Positions 10,421-22,953 of a stretch of 64,000 nucleotides of DNA are shown in pieces. A model generated the notes under the pieces. The model ran no database searches. It had not been told where the DNA came from and worked only from the letters and a program-made list of their open reading frames with translations. The stretch is from Cryptomeria japonica (lineage: Eukaryota > Streptophyta > Pinopsida > Cupressales > Cupressaceae), in NCBI RefSeq assembly GCF_030272615.1, contig NC_081415.1, forward strand, positions 378,125,892-378,189,891, given 5' to 3'. Every line of letters begins with the position of its first letter. Within the stretch, counting starts at the first letter, position 1. The translations under genes and the position numbers were made by a program.

Positions 10421-12759
10421 AGTGTAATGCCCCGCCAGGAAACCCCTAAGGGTTTAAGTTAAAAACACTCAATTAGAGTGTAAATTTTTTTTTTTTTTTT
10501 TTTTTTAAAATTAATAATTAAGAGCGTTGATGAATAGTTACAACATTAAGATACATTGGAGTTATCTCAAAGTTATCTCTAACTAGATAACTCAGCGGAA
10601 GGCTAAAATGATCCTAAGGAATTTCCCAACGTGATTACATAAGCTTACACCTAACTCAACTTTTGTCATTAGATCCATTAAACTGAATATTTAAATTACG
10701 AGATAATGCATAGATCTTAATTATATATGTGTTCAATGGTTTAACATCTTATAATTTTAGGAAGAGATCATTTACTTTGGGCAGTTAGGAGGCCATTGAG
10801 AAGTTATTTATTCATTGCACTTTAAATTCATAATTACATTAAGAGGCCCCCCAAAGGGGTTCATGAAATTCATTCCCTGGGTTGTGGTATCCATTCACAA
10901 TTGATTTCATCCTTTAATGTTTAAAAAAAAATATGCCTATTGAGATTCATTCATTTAAGGCTAAACTATGATTAGTAAAGCGAGGATTCCTTCATTTGAT
11001 TTTAAAGTGTTCACCCACATTTGATACATATATTTCTTAAATATTAAAAAGTATGGTTAATAAGAGAATTCGCTCCTTAAGGATTAACTACATTTAATAG
11101 AGGGAGGTCCCTTCATTTGATTTCTTGCATAGCCAACTGATGAGTTGAAATTCTTTTACGAAAGGTATAATGTGAGTAGCCATGGAATTCATCTGAAGTT
11201 TTAATAATGCAATAAATGGACTAACTTCATTAAGATGGATATGCATTAGGACAACAGAAACATCCTTTAAATTAAAGTATCGTTAACTAGATGACATTCA
11301 TCATTTCAAGATTAGAGTAATAAGATCACAATGACGTTCTTCTATTAAGATTATAATACGATTGTCTTATTGCACATCTTTTTTTTATAAACAAGTTAAT
11401 AGGAGGGAGATACTTTTACTAAGTTTTAATGTATAAACAACTAATCAATTATTTCCCATTCTAGTTCAATTTTAGCAAACATGAGGGATTCCTTTTATAA
11501 GGGATTAAAAATATGGATATCTAATTGAGTTCACCCAATTATAAAATGAATCTGGTGAGGATTATTGATTATAATTTACAACATAAATTACTAAGTATAC
11601 TCATCCAATATACAACATGAATACCTAGTTGGGTCCACACGATTATCAAATTACTCTGGTGAGGATTATAGTTAAGGTTAAGGCGTGAAATAACTTAACA
11701 AATCATCCAATGTAATGAAACATAATTAACATGGCGTGATTCATTTACTAAGGTAAAAAGTAGATATTTATATGATATGCATCCTTTAGATTTCAATCTA
11801 GGAATTGTGACATAAATTTTAACTTTGTTTCCCTTTTACATTCATTTCATTAACATGCTTATTAACAAATTAATCCAATGAAGTATTCTAGCAAGATTCT
11901 TTCCACTATTACAACTTAAATTAACATATTTTAAATACTTTGCCATAATCACAATTTACGATGTTTTATGAATCTGAGTTACTACATTTATCAAGATAAA
12001 TAGTGTTATGCATCTAGATTTGAATTTATTAAATTTCCACCATACACTTATGCAAGAAATACAACCATCCATGATAACTTAAAGCATGAAACAAGGGAAA
12101 CTAAAACACCGCATAACACAAATATGATCTCGGAGTTCACCCCTAAAGGGCTACGTCTCCGGGTCTGCTCAACTGCAAGACCCCTTTGGTATTATATCGT
12201 TAGAAATACGTGATCTATGAGTCTTTTACATCTTGCCACTTAGGTGTATAAAATCAATATACAACAGACGACTCGGTCGAAATTTACATAATGATCCCTT
12301 TTGAAGTGGATCCAACTGAACACTTCAAGCAAATTACAAGTACTAATGACTGACGATACTCTGACTAGGAACGTAACTGGCTATGACCAACACAAGTAAA
12401 CCGGTGACAGAGTCCAAAAACAAACCTAGCAAGAACTTGCCTTCTTTACCATTATCTATTTCACTTCATCGGGGAAGGAATGACTAATCTATTTGTTTTA
12501 CTAAAAGAAGGTATCATCTACTTCCGAACCTCAAATCGACACATTATTAAGTTTTCTGATGATCTCGTTAGCATATCAGTTGAGTTCTTCAAAATTTTCA
12601 TGATGAACTTATCATACTTTAACATTTAGATTCCTATTTCTAAGTTCATAGAATGAACAGATCAAATCGCAAGTTGCTGCTGAATATCGGAATATTTCAA
12701 AAAGTGAAGTCACCAATTGTTAAAACGCTATTAGTTATATACATATAAAATTTCCTTCA

Positions 12760-12796
<37 letters not shown>

Positions 12797-13049
12797 CATA
12801 TTGTTTAATAACATTCGAATTTCAAATTTATTATTTATTAATAAATATAACAATCTCCACATTAAATATATATATTAATAAAATTTAATCATTATTTAAA
12901 AACTTAATAAAAAAAAACTATTAATAAAACCCAAATTAACTATTTTAATATATATCATGGAATTTATTTATTTCATTTTTTTTTAAATTAAAATAAATTT
13001 AAAAAACAAATACAAAAAAAAAAACTACGAAAGCACTGGGGTGGGGGTT

Positions 13050-13068
13050 CCACATGGACTCCACGTGG
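13050..13068. promoter_or_regulatory. G-box pair in right giant LTR, one box mutated
   Basis: CCACATGG at 13050 and CCACGTGG at 13061. The first differs from the left LTR by a G-to-A change in the CpG of the core, the kind of change expected from methylated cytosine decay. Confidence 0.5.
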
Positions 13069-13085
13069 CCCCCAAGGGCAGCTCA

Positions 13086-13188
13086 CGCTACCATGGGTAG
13101 CGGCTGCTACCAAAGGGTAGCAAGCGGCTGCCATGGCAGCGCTGCTACCATTTGGTAGCAGTCCGCTACCATGGTAGCAGATGCTACC
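13086..13188. repeat. Hairpin array, right giant LTR (one unit fewer)
   Basis: Same array as at 5221-5356 but with a single copy of the 38 bp unit. The hairpins CGCTACCATGGGTAGCG, CTGCCATGGCAG, CTGCTACCATTTGGTAGCAG and GCTACCATGGTAGC are all intact. Confidence 0.85.
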
Positions 13189-15053
13189 CTCACAACCCTG
13201 TGGTGGGGTTTATACCCGCCATGGGGGTTTCTGCGTTTTTTTGTTTTATATATATATATTTTTTGAAATTTTTCTTTAAAAACAATTTATTTCTACTGTC
13301 AAAAATAAAAGAGACACACAGCAAAAAAAAGAAATACAGTCTGTAAAATTTCATTCTTCCAACAACTTCTCTTTTTTTTTTAAATTTTTTTTTGAAATAA
13401 ACCAAAAGGAATGACAAAAGGTATGTAAAAACCCCATACCCATTTTTTTAACAGCCATAAATAAATTTCCAGATTTATACCAAAATCTCCATTATGAGAG
13501 AAAATATTCCTAACAAGTTTAAAACCACAAAATTCATCAAGAACGAGGGTTTGATTCAAGAACAACCAAGATTGGGAGAAAACTGAAAACTAAACCTCAA
13601 ACACATTCATGGGTAATATTTTTTTTTTTGTATTAAAAAATAAATATAGGAATAGATTCGAATCCTACCTCATAATGCAATTCCGGGCATGAATCTTGAT
13701 GAAGAGCTCCCCCAATCTGTTGCTCCAATGCAAATCCCTCCCATTTTTTTTCAAAAAAAAAACTCCCAAGCACAAGAACCCCCAAAATGCTTACAAAACT
13801 AGGTTAAAAAGAAAAACCCTAATTTTGCCCTAATTTTCAATTTCGAAATTAGGCATTTATTTTTAAAACAAAATGAATGAAAATCCCAAATGGATGTCAT
13901 TCCTTTCCATTATTTATTAATCTTATTTGTTTTCCCTTATCAAAATTAAAATGCTTCTTTTTCTTATGGAGTTTTAAATTTTAATTTCTCAATATCGATT
14001 TAGGCCTACATTTATATTTTGGGACTATTGACCGGGTAAGGCGTTTTGATTAAATTTTAATTTTCTAAAAATAAATCTTTTTATACTATATCAACTATAC
14101 AAGTAAAAAGGGAATAATTTCTTTTAAATAATATTAATTTACCCCTTTTCCTTCCAAAATGCGAAAATGAGTAATTTATTTCTATCTCTCAAATGACTTT
14201 AAAATTTTTCCTTTCTAAAACGCATAACTCAATAAATTCGTTATTTTAAAATTAGCTATTAAATTAACTCGCTATAACATAATAAAGCGACATTTTTAAA
14301 TAAATGACTAATCTAATGCAAGAGTCTTGTTTATTCAAATTTCTCAACTACAGATGCATAAAAGTTACAAATGCGTAAATGAGCACGCTAACCCAAGTTA
14401 ATTACCTTAAGCTTGCTACATTAATAATTTAAGGCAATCTCTTAAATTAATGATTAATCACATAAAGGAAGCTACCCATTTAAATTTCTAAATTACTAAT
14501 GTGCTCGTCTACTCATCAATTTTGAATTTAATACTTAGGATAACAAACCTCACTTACCTCGCGCAAGGCATGCAAATCAAGGAAGTCCTCCAAATTTCTC
14601 GACATGCATCCCAATGAAAGGCAAGCCCCACGAATCCACACACGATGCTCACCTAACCATGGCTAAGGCAAGACGAGAGTTATATGACCACTAAATCCGA
14701 ATTCAAAAGATGAAGGAGCATACTCAACCTTGCAAATTCCAAAGGAGATAAACCTTGCCCTAAGCGGTGTTGTACCTGCAATCTCCTGCACCCATGAATT
14801 CATACAAGCATGCATATACATAGACATATTCAATGAAGGCGTTAGCTCAAGATTTATCTCAAGGGTTAGGAAACAATTACATTTACATGAAAATCGATGC
14901 AAACGCACAATAATAAGTATGCACAATTTATTTATATTATCTAAACTACATATTGCATATCGGTTAATCTACCATTCAAGAATGCCACATAGGAAGTCAA
15001 TCAAGGTTAAACGGGTTTTAAAAGTCCGACTAGGGTATGGGCATTACAAATTG

Positions 15054-15328
15054 ACTTCAATACACTCCAAGAGGAAGCAACCCATGATGAAGATTCAAAT
15101 ATGAATTCATCCTTACAATGAGATGAAGAATCAAATGAACTTCAAGCCATCCTAAAGGAAAACATTTGAAGCAACTTTGAAGGTGAAAAAATGGAGCTCG
15201 AGAGAGAAGGGCACTTTGAGGTGGTGATACTATCAATGCCAATATTTGAGAAACTACTAGAAGAAATCTTTGAAGATCATCTTATCAAGGAGATAAATTA
15301 TGGAAGATATGCTTATGGAGTTTCATAA
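15054..15328 (+). pseudogene. Right half of a degenerate acidic reading frame split by the giant-LTR element
   Basis: Continues the frame from 2447-2573 in phase across the AATTG target. It reads about 90 codons rich in Glu, Asn and Leu (for example HFEVVILSMPIFEKLLEEIF) with two in-frame stops, ending at TAA 15326-15328. A related-looking but broken stretch follows to about 15597. I do not recognise the family; it may be the remains of an older retroelement frame, since the rest of the window is retroelement DNA. The main support for coding is the frame continuity across the insertion. Confidence 0.35.
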
Positions 15329-18300
15329 GGATGTGTAGTTTATGCAAGATAAAAAAGAAAATTTGAGGTTGTGCCCATTCCTAGGGATTTAAGAAGAACC
15401 ATTGGGTGAGAATTTGCATGTCAAGGATGCAAGTAAAATGATACATCACCAATGGCAACCTCTTGAAGCAACTAATAATCTCTCTTCCTATGATGCACTG
15501 ATGGATGATGAGTAGGAGTTCCTGTTTGAGCACGAACAACATCAGGTTGTCTCTTTCCTTAATCCTAGTTTTGAAATTTATTATGATTTTGATTAGGGGG
15601 TTTTGGGAAAATAAATTTTATTTGGATTTATCATGGGTTTGATTAATTACCACAACTAATCATTTTGATTGAATTTTTTCTTGAGTATGAGAGATATATT
15701 GTGGGAGCTTGCTTCTTTATATTTAAGGACGAGTTTTCTCAAATTCACACCATCGCTTTTGCCATACTCCTCTTGCACATTTTGAGAAATCAAGCGAGGT
15801 CTTTTACATATTTCAATTCTTTGAGTCATGTTTGTTCTGGGATTCTTGTATATAGTTTAGTTTAGTCTAGAGTTGGTTTTCCTTTTTTGTTTATTCATTT
15901 TGTTGAGCCTTGTTCTTAGTTTTCCTTGAGTTAGTTGGCTCAAGATTGTTAGGTGGCTCAAGTTTGCATTAGCTTTGTTTTATTTAGTTTAGTTTTCTTT
16001 GGTCAGTCTGTTTGCTTAGTTTAGGTGTCCATAGTGGGAGCCTTCATTGTGAGAAAGGTGTTTGTGTCATTTTATCATGCATTGGCTCAATTTGGATCTC
16101 ATGTTTGGTTCTTTCCTAAATATCTATTCTAGAAGTGCTTTAGATTCTGAGGTTGTTCCTTTAATTTTACCACTTGGTTAGGATTTGTACTTGACTCAGA
16201 AAGGAATCTCCTATTGTGTCTTGATACTAAAATATACCGATTACTATATTTTTACACACATTAAGTTACTCTAAGTCATTGTGAATTCTTAGGTGAAGTC
16301 GTGCCTAGTGAAAATTGTAAAATCTTGCTTCAACGACACTATAATTCTCATTGAACCCATATGAGCTTCATTGCTTTCAAGACAAAGTGTGGAAAACATG
16401 TGAAAACATATGCAGTATCAAAATAAAAAAAATGAGAAAGAAAAGAAAGATCAAGAACAAAAAAATGAAGTGAAAATAAATGTCAAAATACTTGGCTTTA
16501 GGAGTGCAGACATCTCTACATGTACTAAAAGAAAATTACTGAAAGTAGAGCTTAGTCATTTAGCTTGGCAATAATTTTGATATCTTTAACCTCTTGCTTG
16601 TAAGGGGACACAACACCTTTTCATCAAGATATGATCAAGTTAGGCAGTCTAGTAGAAGATAGATCTCCCTTTGGATTGATGTGGAGTCTTTGTAGCCTAC
16701 TAAGTGCTTAGGTGATAGGTGTGTGCCAAGATATTCATCAAATGATGCTTCACAATGTACTTTCTAAGTCGAGTTGAGGTATGGGTCTCAAGATAGAAGA
16801 ATAGTCAAGCAAGTAGGATAGCCTTAGGTTAGGATGAAGAAACAAGAATAAATCAGGCCTAAGTTGATGAAGAAGGGGGGGAAGTATGAAGAGAATACAA
16901 GTTATTTTCACTAGATTTCCAAAGAAATTAAAATATGAAACCCTCATAGTGGAAAAATCAACCTCAAGAAGAGATCATGTTTAAATGCAAGAAATGATTT
17001 CATGACTTCACAAAATCCATGACTTGATGGAATTCAGGACCATAGGGTGAAGTGGTGACTTATCCTCACATTGCTAGATTCCTTTTGATTAATGTGAGTC
17101 ATTGATGATGGAATGCAACGTTTATTTTATCAAATCCACACTCAAGATGAGGTGCTCAACCATTCAATGAATAAAGTGAAGTGCTTGGTGAAAGTGATTT
17201 CATACTTAGAATAATTCTAGAGAAGTGATGCAACACCAAGTCAATATTTTTAACAAAACTATCTGCCACTTGGTGAAATTGATTAACTTGAGAGATGAAA
17301 ATTAGCTTTGTCCACCACCTCATAAAATCCACACCCGGGAAAAATCCACCAAGTTTGGAATCAAAGGTCTATGATGATCAACTTGAGCAAGGAATGACAA
17401 AATGAGCTTGAAGTGGAAGGCGCAAGGTTTATCCATAAGTCACCAAAATCCACAACGCATGAAAATCAACGAGTTTGCAAAATCCATGACCCTGAAAAAT
17501 CCACGACCTAGTGATGATGACTCCAACTAGTCTTTGAGTGCAATAAATTCATAGCCAAGAGTCATTTAAGGTGTTTATCAAGTGAGTTGCATTATCCTTA
17601 AGTGTTGATGAACAATCTTGAACTAGGTGAAGTAAAATGAAGATCAATTCGAGGTGTACATCACACTTGCAATGTTTGTCCTTGAGTTGCTCAAATCCAC
17701 AAGCTAAGAGGTGAGGTGATGACTTTTGTCCTTGAGTTGCTAAAATTTGCATCTTATGGAGGTCCAAGGCTTTAAGATCTTTGAAGGTAATAAAGAATGA
17801 GAGTGATTCCATCCTTAAAGCTTAATGAACAACAATGAAGATACCTAAAAGTGAATTGGATGAATGGATCTTGATGATAAGGGTGAGTGATGAATATAAA
17901 TCCATAACTTGAGCACAACCATAACTTGCTAAAATCAACAACTCAAGCATGAATATGGCAAGGTTGATCCATAAAGTGAAGAAGAAATGAACAACTCATT
18001 CAATCTTTGAATTGGAGAATGAAGATGAATTAGTTGACTAAGTGTTGGAATTTGTAGGCTTGAATGATGATGACAATTCTCCACTTGCAAAAATCCATGA
18101 CCCTCCAAAATTCACAACCCTAGGAAATCCATGAACATTAGAAATCCATGAATTAGAGGTGAATGGTAGTGAATTGTCCATGGGTTGAGAGAATCCACCA
18201 CCTAGTGAGGAAAAGTGCAACATCCATATGTTTAATTAAATGAGAGCCAAGTGAAGTGAGTTCATGATGTGATGAAGTGATTAATGCAATCGATAACTTG

Positions 18301-19614
18301 GAGGGAGGTAAGTTTGTCCATAGGTGGTGAAAATTCATGGTCAAAAAGAATCTATGCCCTTAAAAAATCCATGACCAAGGTGAGGTGCGAGTGCAACCAA
18401 TAAGGGGATATAAAAGAACACTAAGAAATATAATTAATTAAATGTTGATAAACAAGTTCGCTTCCTAGGGATGTGAACCATCAAGGGATAAGGTGCTTAT
18501 AAAGAGGATAGATGATCGTTTCATTTGATCATCTCAAACAAATTTGGTTGATGAGAAAATCAATCACAACTATCTCCATTAGGGAGAGGACAATTCAATC
18601 TAATATCATAACAATTTCCATCAAGCAAGAGGAAGTAATTCAAATTAGAAACTCCAATCAGGCCTCAAAACTTAAAATATTACAAAATCAAATATCAAGT
18701 CACCATTTTACCATCATTTATGATGCAAATTATATTGGGGGTTGGTCAAATTTGTCTATATCATATTTTTTCGATGCCATCCTTGTTTTCTTTACAAACA
18801 ATTAAGGAAGAGGGTGAAGGAGTAGGTTGCAAGCATTTTAAGGAAAGTTTGCAACAAAAAAGTAAAGCTCTCCAAAATATTTCAACAAGGTTAGAAGGAG
18901 TGAAGGAGGAAATTTCAACATCAAGGATGAAAGTCAAGACATCAATTCCAATGCAAATCATGATTAGGATCAAGGCTTTAAAGCATTATACAACACTACA
19001 TAGGGGTTGCCTTACAGACACAAGGAAAATTGAACACTACATGAGAGACACCATGACATCAAGCATTGCAACAACTACAAGGATGATGAGATTAGGAGGA
19101 AAATTTCATTAGCAAACATGGAAGATAAATCATCAATACAATGATCAAGGTCAAGAGCACTCAACCGCACTTGTGATGAGTTACAAGGCATGCAAGGATA
19201 GAGTATTCAATACTTTATTCTATTGTTTAAGTCAAGTAAATTTTCACATTCCATCAACATTCACGCATCAATGTTAGTCCACTTTGATTACCAACAATCA
19301 CATCAACCATTTAGACTATCCACACGACAAGACTTGATATTATAAACCTTGGAGTCATTTCAAGTGATCACATAGTTCAACATATAAGATTTTGTTTAAG
19401 AGAGGATAGAGCATTCAATACTTTATTCTTTGTTAGAAGTGTGATAAAACATACATCAACACAACCCTATGTTGTTTAGATATGATTATTGAACATCTTC
19501 CATCAAGATGAAGTAAGCCTTTCTCCTAGCCCATGGGCTCAAAAAAGTATTACTGCCAATAACATGATTTGGCTTCTCACTTCCATTATATATCATGTTG
19601 GACATTGTTTTTGC
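15329..19614. other. Unassigned AT-rich sequence
   Basis: No gene or element border is recognised. Open frames are short and have no family motif. Between about 17320 and 18390 the word AAATCCA with ACC or CATGACC nearby recurs many times at irregular spacing, and near 17670-17740 TTTGTCCTTGAGTTGC occurs twice. A phrase GGATAGAG(T/C)ATTCAATACTTTATTCT occurs near 19196 and 19403. These point to very old repeats. Confidence 0.5.
17320..18390. repeat. Dispersed degenerate AAATCCA(C/T)-containing repeats
   Basis: Examples are AAAATCCACACCC, AAAATCCACCAAG, AAAATCCATGACCCTG, AAAAATCCACGACCTAG, AAAAATCCATGACCCT and AAAAAATCCATGACC, over about 1.07 kb. Spacing is irregular, so this is not a clean satellite. 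Confidence 0.45.
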
Positions 19615-20889
19615 TATAATACCCTAAAAATGGTCATCTAAACCATGGGCCCCTAATCTCGACAACATCACCAAGGTCCTAATCAAAAGCAATTAAATCA
19701 ACCTTGAACACCTAATTAATTAATTCTCAATCATTAATGTTAAATGGTAAGTAAATCACTCAACGTTAACTAAATATTTATTTAATTAATTAAATCATTT
19801 TGATCAATTATTCTATTTATTTAATTAAATATCCTAGCATATTTAATTAATAAACAAATTTGCCATTTAATCATAAAAAAGGAATTAATTTACAAAAAAA
19901 AGGAGTTAATTTACAAAGAGAGATTTATCACAAAAGAAAGAATTAATCTACAAAAGAAAGAGTTAAATTGAAAACAAAACAAAAGAATTAAATTGGGAAA
20001 ATAAATCAAACTTAAGATTTTTTTTTTTCTAAAATTGAGATAACTTGGAAAATCAGAAAAGCAATTAAATTGAATTAATCATTTTCTCTAAAAAAAAACT
20101 CAAAGCTTTTGAGAAAATAAGTTCAGTTGCATTAAAAAGCCTTTTTCTAAATAAAAATCTTGAGCAAATTAAAGAAAAGTGCATGGAATCATCTTATTTT
20201 TATCTCAAGTGCATGGAATCAACTAAATTTAATCTCCAATGCAGACTTAGACTTATAATCTGAATGCATTCAATCAAGCTATAATTGGAATCTATCTCAA
20301 GATTAACTTAATTTGATATCTCAATTATTTTAATTATCCTGAATTGTGCTTTTTATTGAGGAATCTCAACCTCTCATTGCTAATTGATCTTGATCGTTGG
20401 TCTCTCTTTTGAGTCTCTATAAATTCAGCCTTCATCTCTCATTCAAAACACCCTGGAGATTTATTGTTATTATATAGTTTTTGCTCTGGAGTCATTGAAG
20501 ATATTGTGTTTTGATATTATTGCATCTTAGTTTATCTTTTTGCATATTTAGTTTAATTATGATTGCTTGAATTCATATAGCTATTCATTCATATAGCTTA
20601 TTATTCATTCATTTAGCTTAATATTCATTTATCTAGCTTAATCTTACATACATTTAGCTTATTCTTGTGCTCATATAGATTAAATCCTTCATCTTGGTGT
20701 AGTATAGTCATTGGTATTGCTTAGACAAATCTGAGAGCAAGTCTATACTCCCATCTTTTAGAAGGTAATCGATCGATTTGTTATGGTTTTTATATTCATG
20801 ATTATATCTGTCTAACCATGCATGCAATGGATTAATTGAAGTGTTATGTCTTACAAATTCCAGATCCTTATCCATTTTTCACACACACA
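19615..20889 (+). repeat. 5' LTR of the outer element
   Basis: Starts TATAATACCC (the other LTR has TGTAATACCC, so the terminal TG has decayed) and ends in a CACACACACA run. It aligns by eye with 47021-48331 along its whole length, with scattered substitutions and small indels. It contains a TAATTAATTAA-rich U3, a CTCTATAAATTCAGCC segment near 20415 that could be the TATA region, and a short tandem repeat at 20575-20690. Confidence 0.85.
20575..20690. repeat. Short tandem repeat (about 22 bp unit) in the outer 5' LTR
   Basis: Units of the type ATTCATTCATATAGCTTATT, four to five diverged copies. The matching region at 47990-48125 has one more copy. Confidence 0.75.
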
Positions 20890-20911
20890 TTTTTGGGACC
20901 CACCATGGGGC
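20890..20911 (+). other. Probable primer binding site region of the outer element
   Basis: TTTTTGGGACCCACCATGGGG directly follows the LTR. Its position and the TTTTTGG start resemble the LTR/primer junction of plant Gypsy elements of the Tat/Athila group. The exact tRNA is not identified. Confidence 0.5.
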
Positions 20912-22953
20912 AAAAGATTTACATCTTTCTGCCTCGCAGATTAGCTTAATTTTATTTTTTCAGATTTTTTCTATACAGTTTCTCCAAAAAATTGTATGAG
21001 TTTTCACAGAGGCCCGAATGACAAACTGCAGGTATCATACGGTCCATCGTGGATTATCGTACGACTCGATGAGAATACTCATATGGTATTCTGGTTTTTT
21101 GTAGTAAAATAGATTGCAATTTTGTGGTTTTTCTTATTGAATTTTTATGGTACTAATGCTAACCCTAGCTTATTTTCAGTTTGTCTGAGAGATTTTGATA
21201 GTCTAATCAATTTTTGTAGAATGCTTGTCGAAGAATATGCCTGTCGCACAAAAACAATATGACTATTGATTCATTGTTTTTGCAGGTTGCCTGAGGAGAT
21301 TCAAGCGAACATCATGTATTCTTTAAATTCATTTTTAGGTACTTAAATTTCTATCTGGTTAATGAACAAATCTATCCTTTTTGTTTTCAGAAAAATCTAA
21401 GAGGTAGGAGAGTATGCTCTTGTCCACACAGACAATCAGAAATCCAGTCCCTCGAAGCTTTTTCTAAATTTGAGATTTGTGTACCTTTAGCGGGCTTGTC
21501 AGAGTGGGAAAAAGTAATCACCCTGTGAGAATGACCCAAGTGAGTATAGCTTGACCTGAGCATTCCAACTCACTATAATAAATAGGCCTCTAGTGATTAA
21601 AGTCTCAGAGGATAGGATTATTTGAGTTTTCTCTTTGAGATCTCTCATATCGGGCATTTTGTAGGGCCTCGCGGTCTCAATCTTGTTTACGTGACTACAA
21701 CTTGTTTTGGTACCTTGTTGGGCTATAGGCCTCAATCATGCTTGCGTGACTTCAAGGGGTAATTTTGAATGGAATTCCTGACTAAGAAATATAAGATAGA
21801 GGCTACCCGATTCACCTCTAAAAGGGGGATAATCTTTGTGCAAGAGAGACAGTAACTCTCCCAAGATACTTGCCATTTCGTGCCCCCATTAGCATTTGGA
21901 GTCGGCTAATACAATGTTGAGAATCCATTGCATGAGACTCAATGACCATATTTTGATTAACTATTGGGTGTGTACTTGAGTCTGCAAGCAAAGGTTTTCT
22001 TCTCTAATCCAACTTCCGTAGGGTTAGCGTGTTGTGCTTGAAGTCATTATACATCTTACGTGTTTTTTGTGTTTTCATCCCTAAAACTGAAACTAAAATA
22101 CTGAAACTAGAGAAAACAATAAACAACTCAGTGATCAAAACTCTGTTTGTGTCAAAAACTAGTCTCTCTCAGTCATCAAAAACTCCATCCTAGTCAAAAT
22201 CTGGTCTCTATCAGTCATAAAAAACTTTGTCCTATTCAAAATATGGTCTCTGTCAATCATCAAATCTCTGTCTCTATCAGAATCTCATCTCTATCTAGTC
22301 CACTATCATACAAGTCTACTGAATTATCATCTGACTATATACATATTGTCATACGATCTTCATTGGTCCTGTCAATTTATCATCTGGCCTTGTCAGAATT
22401 GTCATCCAAATATATAGAATTGTCATGTTGTTACTAGAAAATTGTTGTCTAGCCTTTAGCATATTGTTGTATGAATAATCATCATACTCATCATATTATC
22501 ATTTGGAATTCATTAAACTGTCATGTGAGTTTAGGTAGCAACTCATACGAGTAACTGTCTCTATTGTCTAGGAACTGTTAAATTGTCATCTAGGTCTAAA
22601 AACTCCATTATGATTTTGTCAGTCCAGAAACTTGTCTGTCTACACACTTTTCCAGAACTGTCATACTTGTCTAATTAGTCTAATTGCCAAATCAGTCTAC
22701 AATAAGCATAAACAATCTTGATAGTGTACCCCTACCATTGTGTTGCATGATTTTGTCGATCATCTTTCAGCTAGTTCAATCAACTATTTATCAACCTAGG
22801 TTTCTTAGATTACGCCTTATATAGGATAGATTGCTCTTGAAACCAGACTAGGCCTTAGTCACCTCTCTCAATCACTGCATTAAAACACCTAAATAGCTTT
22901 GATTTAATCTTGACATTTGCGTCACATCTCACCATCGGTCATGTCAGTTATAA
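20912..22953 (+). other. Long untranslated leader of the outer element
   Basis: About 2 kb before gag with no supported gene. The part at about 21390-21780 shares phrases (GAGAGTATGCTC, AATCAGAAATCCAG, CAACTCACTATAA, CTCAATCATGCTTGCGTGAC) in the same order with the minus strand of the leader of Gypsy D at 54870-55260, although the LTRs of the two differ. A 42 bp tandem repeat lies at 22154-22281. The open frame 22147-22437 arises from that repeat. Confidence 0.65.
22154..22281. repeat. 42 bp tandem repeat, three copies, in the outer leader
   Basis: Unit of the type AAAATCTGGTCTCTATCAGT followed by CAT(A/C)AAAAACT and CCTATTC. Three diverged copies in a row; the pattern decays further to the right into TGTCAT-rich sequence. 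Confidence 0.75.

Larger units (their letters stand above)
2574..15048 (-). mobile_element. Complete non-autonomous LTR element with giant (about 4.6 kb) LTRs
   Basis: Two almost identical direct repeats of 4645 and 4626 bp flank a 3204 bp internal part. The whole is bounded by AATTG (2569-2573 and 15049-15053), a perfect 5 bp target duplication. Each LTR begins TGTAATGCCC and ends GGGCATTACA, a 10 bp terminal inverted repeat. On the minus strand a TGGTATCAGAGC primer site follows the right LTR, and a G-rich polypurine tract precedes the left LTR, so the element is read leftward. I find no gag, protease, RT or integrase motif in any frame. It therefore needs proteins from another element. The LTRs differ only at scattered positions by eye, so the insertion is recent compared with its neighbours. 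It fits the class called LARD (large retrotransposon derivative), except that here the LTRs are long and the internal part short. Confidence 0.93.
10423..15048 (-). repeat. 5' LTR of the giant-LTR element
   Basis: 4626 bp with the same ends as the left copy. It drives the element transcript leftward if active. Differences from the left LTR are single bases, homopolymer lengths, a longer (TA)n run at about 12764-12792 and one missing 38 bp hairpin unit. Confidence 0.93.

Noticed and set aside
15665-15865. 66-codon open frame with hydrophobic stretches
   Set aside because: No homologous motif, AT-rich T-biased DNA gives such Phe/Leu/Ile-rich frames by chance.
18512-19112. Two overlapping open frames of 97 and 130 codons
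   Set aside because: No recognised domain, low-complexity composition, no supporting start or promoter context and no continuity with neighbouring frames.
22147-22437. 96-codon open frame in the outer leader
   Set aside because: It is generated by the 42 bp tandem repeat and lies before gag in the leader.
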